Assembly (NCBI RefSeq): GCF_023028225.1
Contig: NZ_CP095482.1
Span: 1,426,001-1,490,000 of the forward strand
Reading direction: 5' to 3'
Length of the DNA: 64,000 nt
DNA from: Halorientalis litorea
GTDB taxonomy: Archaea > Halobacteriota > Halobacteria > Halobacteriales > Haloarculaceae
Part shown: one piece after another, positions 61,338 through 64,000 of the stretch
Layout: each line of letters starts with the position of its first letter
Numbering within the stretch: the first letter of the stretch is position 1
Program-made: the position numbers and the translations under genes
Notes under the pieces: model-generated
Seen by the model: only the letters and a program-made list of their open reading frames with translations
Databases searched by the model: none
Told to the model about the DNA's origin: nothing

Positions 61338-61790
61338 CTACTCGCCGGCGACGTGCTCGTCGCGGGTGTCTTCGAGGACCTCACGGGCGTGGCCCGCCGG
61401 GTCCGCGAGTTCCGGGTCGTAGACGGCCGCGACTTCCCCGCCCGCGAGCACGAACGTCCGGCGGTCGGTGTACCCCTCGTCCGTGTCCAGACCGAATGCC
61501 TCGGACACCTCGCCGTCCGGGTCGGCCAACAGGTCGAAGGAGACACCCTCCTCATCGGCGAAGTCCGCGTGGCTCTCTACGTCGTCCATCGAGACGCCGT
61601 ACACGTCGATACCGGCGTCCCGGTACTCCGGCAGGGCGTCCTCGAAATCGTTCGCCTCGATGGTACACCCGCCGGTGAAGTCCTTCGGATAGAAGTACAC
61701 CACCGTCGGGTCGTCGAATGCGAGCGTGACCGTCTCGCCGTGCTGGTTCTGCGCGCTGACCTCGGGTGCCGTATCGCCGACTTCGAGCAT
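61338..61790 (-). CDS. Peroxiredoxin, Bcp/PrxQ type with a single Cys
   Basis: A 150-residue thiol peroxidase. The peroxidatic Cys42 is in YPKDFTGGCTIEANDFED. No other Cys is present, so it lacks the resolving Cys that PrxQ usually has five residues later; it must use a small thiol or another protein for reduction. Other family features, GVSMDDVESHADFADEEG and FDLLADPDGEVSEAFG, are intact. ATG at 61790. Confidence 0.92.
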   Translation of the reverse strand: MLEVGDTAPEVSAQNQHGETVTLAFDDPTVVYFYPKDFTGGCTIEANDFEDALPEYRDAGIDVYGVSMDDVESHADFADEEGVSFDLLADPDGEVSEAFGLDTDEGYTDRRTFVLAGGEVAAVYDPELADPAGHAREVLEDTRDEHVAGE

Positions 61791-61846
61791 ACCACCGGTT
61801 CTCGCGCCTGCCGCATACCTGTTTGGGTCGCCCGAGTGGCGGCACG

Positions 61847-62641
61847 TTACGGCTTGTCCGTCTCGTGCATCCACTCGATTGCGGCCTGCAAGCCGTCCTC
61901 GTCGCGGCGTTCGCGGAACTCGGTCGCCGTCTCCGACTCCATCGTGAGCGTGCCCATGAACTCGTCGACGCGGCCGTACCGCCGGTACCCCTGCGTCTCC
62001 TGCACGTCGTTCAGCATGTCCTTCACGACGGCGACGCCGGCACTCGGCGTCTTCCGGATGCGGGCTATCTCCTCGTCGACGGCCGCGCCCAGTTCGCCGT
62101 CGGGGACGACGTGGTTGACCAGCCCCATCCGCCGTGCCTCCTCGGCGTCGACGGACTTGCCGCTGTAGAGCAACTCCCGGGCGTGTTTCAGGGAGTTGGC
62201 GACGAACGGCAGGACGAACTTCGGCGGCGGTTCCCCGAAGTGCATGTCCGGGTAGCCGAACTCCGACCGCTCGGTGGCGAAGGTCAGGTCACAGGCGATG
62301 GCGAGGTTACAACCGCCCGCGAGTGCCGCCCCGTCCACGGCCGCGATGACCGGCTTGCGCGCCGAGAAGACGGCTTCGAGGTGGCTCCGCTGGTTCAGGA
62401 TGCGGTCGTCGACGGACCCCTTCTCGCCCGCACCGCTGATGTCGTAGCCCGAGGAGAAGGCTGGGCCGTGGCCCGCGACGACGACGACTCGCACGTCGTC
62501 GTCGGCCTCGGCGCGCGCGATGGCGTCCTCGAACTCCCCGAGTATCTCGGCGTTCAGCGCGTTCATCGCGTCCGGCCGGTCGAGACGGACGTGGGCCGTC
62601 GCGTCCGTCCGCTCGTATTCGATTGTGCTGTACTTTGTCAC
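61847..62641 (-). CDS. Enoyl-CoA hydratase/isomerase family protein
   Basis: A 264-residue crotonase-fold enzyme. Oxyanion-hole segments AGHGPAFSSGYDISG and DGAALAGGCNLAIACDLTFA are clear, and YPDMHFGEPPPKFVLPF carries the region of a catalytic acid. The exact substrate is unknown. I chose GTG at 62641 rather than GTG at 62656 because a TATATA box (62666-62672) lies 27-28 nt upstream of it. Confidence 0.9.
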   Translation of the reverse strand: MTKYSTIEYERTDATAHVRLDRPDAMNALNAEILGEFEDAIARAEADDDVRVVVVAGHGPAFSSGYDISGAGEKGSVDDRILNQRSHLEAVFSARKPVIAAVDGAALAGGCNLAIACDLTFATERSEFGYPDMHFGEPPPKFVLPFVANSLKHARELLYSGKSVDAEEARRMGLVNHVVPDGELGAAVDEEIARIRKTPSAGVAVVKDMLNDVQETQGYRRYGRVDEFMGTLTMESETATEFRERRDEDGLQAAIEWMHETDKP

Positions 62642-62665
62642 GGGAGTCACTCTCACCCCGGTGGC

Positions 62666-62672
62666 ATATATA
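62666..62672 (-). promoter_or_regulatory. TATA box of the enoyl-CoA hydratase gene
   Basis: TATATAT on the minus strand, centred 28 nt before GTG at 62641. Confidence 0.6.
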
Positions 62673-62754
62673 GCTATCCCGGCGGGACAGCGGTAGCCGC
62701 CCGTCGGCCCGGACAGCCGAAGCGACTACGCCCTCGCGGCTCACAACTGGCGGT

Positions 62755-62856
62755 ATGCCCGACCCGACCACCGACGTGGCCCTGCCGACGCCGGCGACGC
62801 TCGCGGAGACGGTGGCCGACGCCGTCGCGGCGGCCGACACGTTCGCTACCGACTGA
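62755..62856 (+). CDS. Possible small protein, 33 residues
   Basis: Starts MPDPTTDVALPTPATLAETV, then an Ala-rich acidic helix and TGA. Amphipathic and codon-biased like the neighbours, but no promoter or family supports it. Low confidence. Confidence 0.25.
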   Translation: MPDPTTDVALPTPATLAETVADAVAAADTFATD

Positions 62857-62887
62857 CTGCTCGCTGCGTGGCGGCGGCTCCGCGTCT

Positions 62888-63088
62888 TCAGTCGACGAAC
62901 CGCCGGTACCCCGTCCGCAGGAGTCGCGCCGCGCCGATACCGACGAAGACCACAGTCCCGAGAACGACGCCCGTGAGCGTCCCGGGGAGCGTCGGGAACC
63001 CCGAGTAGCGGCCGGCCAAGACCAACACCACGGCGACGAGCCACAGGACGTACGCGCCGAGTGCGACCTGCCGAAGGGTATCGCCCAT
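62888..63088 (-). CDS. Small two-helix membrane protein
   Basis: A 66-residue protein with two hydrophobic segments (about 8-28 and 34-54) and a basic C-terminal end (RLLRTGYRRFVD). Family not recognised. The ATG at 63088 has a clear TATA-like TTCTATAATCG about 25 nt upstream, which fixes the start in a frame open further upstream. Confidence 0.7.
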   Translation of the reverse strand: MGDTLRQVALGAYVLWLVAVVLVLAGRYSGFPTLPGTLTGVVLGTVVFVGIGAARLLRTGYRRFVD

Positions 63089-63255
63089 ACCGACGGTAGG
63101 ACGGACACGATTATAGAACGCCCGGAACCCCGTCGTGGCGACCGTTCGGTGACATGCCCCGCCCGAGTCGGGCGGGAACTGACTCCGCAACACATATTAC
63201 TCACAGTGGCTAACCCAGAGATAGCCGGACGGTGCGGGCCACCGGCGACGACAGC

Positions 63256-63328
63256 AGTCCATTGGGGTAGTGGCCAATCCTGAAGCCTTCTGGGGGCTTC
63301 GACCCTGGTTCGAATCCAGGATGGACTA
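63256..63328 (+). tRNA. tRNA-Gln (anticodon CTG)
   Basis: A 73-nt intronless gene. The acceptor stem AGTCCAT/ATGGACT pairs over 7 bp; the T arm is CCTGG-TTCGAAT-CCAGG; the anticodon arm is AAGCC-TTCTGGG-GGCTT with anticodon CTG. The discriminator is A, with no encoded CCA. The A1-U72 first pair is typical of archaeal tRNA-Gln recognised by the GatDE amidotransferase. Confidence 0.93.
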
Positions 63329-63387
63329 CTTCTCGGACGCTGACCGGCCAGTCACGACGCCGGGTCCCGGTATCGGTCCGCTCTGGT

Positions 63388-63636
63388 TCACTGCCCGCCT
63401 TTCTTCCGAAACCAGACGCGTTCGCCGACCGGCGACTCGTCCGGTTCGATGTCGAGTCGACCGACGAACAACTCGCGGACGGCGACCGTCACGACCAACT
63501 CGACTGACTCGCCGTCGGGCGTCGAGACGGTGACGACGCAGTGACCGTCGCGCGCTGTCAGGTCTGCTATCGTGCCGACGCGCCACTTCTCCGGGTCGTG
63601 TGTCGGCTCGCGGGCGTGAATCCGGTCGTGTACCAT
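63388..63636 (-). CDS. Small beta-rich protein of unknown function
   Basis: An 82-residue soluble protein with strands VGTIADLTARDGHCVVTVST and ESVELVVTVAVRELFVGRL, ending in basic WFRKKGGQ. It could be a small OB- or SH3-like barrel, but no family is recognised. Start ATG at 63636, or GTG three codons off at about 63641 in another frame; the ATG is preferred. Confidence 0.65.
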   Translation of the reverse strand: MVHDRIHAREPTHDPEKWRVGTIADLTARDGHCVVTVSTPDGESVELVVTVAVRELFVGRLDIEPDESPVGERVWFRKKGGQ

Positions 63637-63758
63637 TCACCCGGAGGGAGGGGAGCCAGCCGTTTCAGCGCGACGGGACCGTCCTGCTGTGGGGTCGCCT
63701 CTGTTGGACGCTCGGGGCCGTCGGCTGGCTGAACTCACCGCTCGATACCGTCAGCAGG

Positions 63759-63766
63759 TATATAAT
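63759..63766 (+). promoter_or_regulatory. TATA box of the response-regulator transcript
   Basis: TATATAAT centred about 26 nt before the ATG of the 25-codon ORF at 63788; the response-regulator ATG is 92 nt away. Confidence 0.65.
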
Positions 63767-63787
63767 CGACACGTGTTAACTAATAAC

Positions 63788-63865
63788 ATGTCTCTGACCG
63801 AGTACTCGGTATCCACGCTCCCGGTTGCGGTACGCCCTCTCGGAGGCCCCGATCATGACGGGTGA
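63788..63865 (+). CDS. Upstream ORF of 25 codons overlapping the response-regulator start
   Basis: Starts MSLTEYSVSTLPVAVRPLGG and ends PDHDG before TGA. Its ATG sits at the predicted transcription start, and it overlaps the regulator ATG (63855) by 11 nt. The GGAGG at 63842-63846 inside it can serve as Shine-Dalgarno for the regulator, 8 nt before its ATG. Confidence 0.45.
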   Translation: MSLTEYSVSTLPVAVRPLGGPDHDG

Positions 63866-64000
63866 CACACAACCATCGTCGACTGTCCTCGTCGTCGAGG
63901 ACGAACGCAAACTCGCCGACTTCTACGCGAAGTGGCTCTCGGAAGCTCACGAGGTGTTGGTCGCCTACAGCGGTAAGGCCGCCATCCAGTTGTTCGACGA
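63855..64000 (+). CDS. Response regulator, N-terminal part (runs off the window)
   Basis: The 48 complete codons visible give MTGDTQPSSTVLVVEDERKL and ADFYAKWLSEAHEVLVAYSG, the start of a CheY-like receiver domain; VVEDE carries the acidic metal-binding pair. The phospho-acceptor Asp lies beyond the window. Haloarchaeal receivers beginning this way often carry a C-terminal HalX domain, which cannot be checked here. The start is supported by the strong Shine-Dalgarno sequence GGAGG. Confidence 0.85.
   Translation, partial: MTGDTQPSSTVLVVEDERKLADFYAKWLSEAHEVLVAYSGKAAIQLFD

Noticed and set aside
63137-63255. Second tRNA upstream of tRNA-Gln
   Set aside because: No T-arm or acceptor pairing could be found there; only promoter-like ATATTA near 63195.

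Overview
The window is 64 kb of chromosome from a haloarchaeon (class Halobacteria). It is GC-rich and the predicted proteins are strongly acidic. Most genes have TATA-like boxes about 27 nt before the start codon, the leaderless arrangement usual in this group. Marker families agree: haloarchaeal 2Fe-2S ferredoxin, two-subunit family D DNA polymerase, Orc1/Cdc6, OapABC, PurO, Hef, Tat-type lipoproteins and a tRNA-Gln with an A1-U72 pair. I do not name a genus. No insertion sequence, prophage or CRISPR array was seen; the only mobile DNA recognised is two inteins.

Layout. 0-6 kb: catalase-peroxidase, uracil phosphoribosyltransferase and an operon of ACT regulator, ferredoxin and YigZ-like protein. 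6.1-10.9 kb: a compact heme-copper oxidase and copper-handling cluster (short CtaA, two TauE/SafE-type membrane proteins, double winged-helix regulator, HiPIP-NosL lipoprotein, Sco lipoprotein) tied together by a shared dyad motif in its promoters. 10.9-25.3 kb: metabolism (hisB, hisA, hisI, a polyamine/iron-type ABC importer, PiT phosphate transporter, ferredoxin, thiolase plus DUF35 pair, prepilin peptidase, phosphohexomutase, ketopantoate reductase). 25.5-31.6 kb: the PolD large subunit, interrupted by two inteins on either side of its catalytic motif, behind a PPC-domain gene. 32-41 kb: CBS protein, glycyl-tRNA synthetase, Hef, ZNRD2-like protein, malate dehydrogenase.

41.5-48.6 kb is a chromosomal replication origin neighbourhood: oapC-oapB-oapA, a 1.1-kb origin with AT-rich unwinding region between inverted origin recognition boxes (ORBs), orc1/cdc6, signal peptidase I and the PolD small subunit. 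Further ORB-like repeats lie inside the PolD small-subunit gene and in and after hef. 48.6-64 kb: sensor kinase, aspartate kinase, CoA transferase, methylmalonyl-CoA epimerase, glutaredoxins and BolA, PurO, an ABC-2 exporter operon, peroxiredoxin, enoyl-CoA hydratase, tRNA-Gln and the start of a response regulator.

Three observations stand out. First, several genes (thiolase, orc1, lysC, CoA transferase, response regulator) appear to be preceded by a 13-26-codon ORF whose first codon sits at the predicted leaderless transcription start; in four of them it overlaps the main start codon by 8-11 nt. Second, the copper cluster shares a 15-bp dyad just upstream of weak core promoters and encodes an unusual HiPIP-NosL fusion. 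Third, ORBs are reused: one forms the Shine-Dalgarno hairpin of orc1, and a perfect inverted pair lies within polymerase coding sequence.
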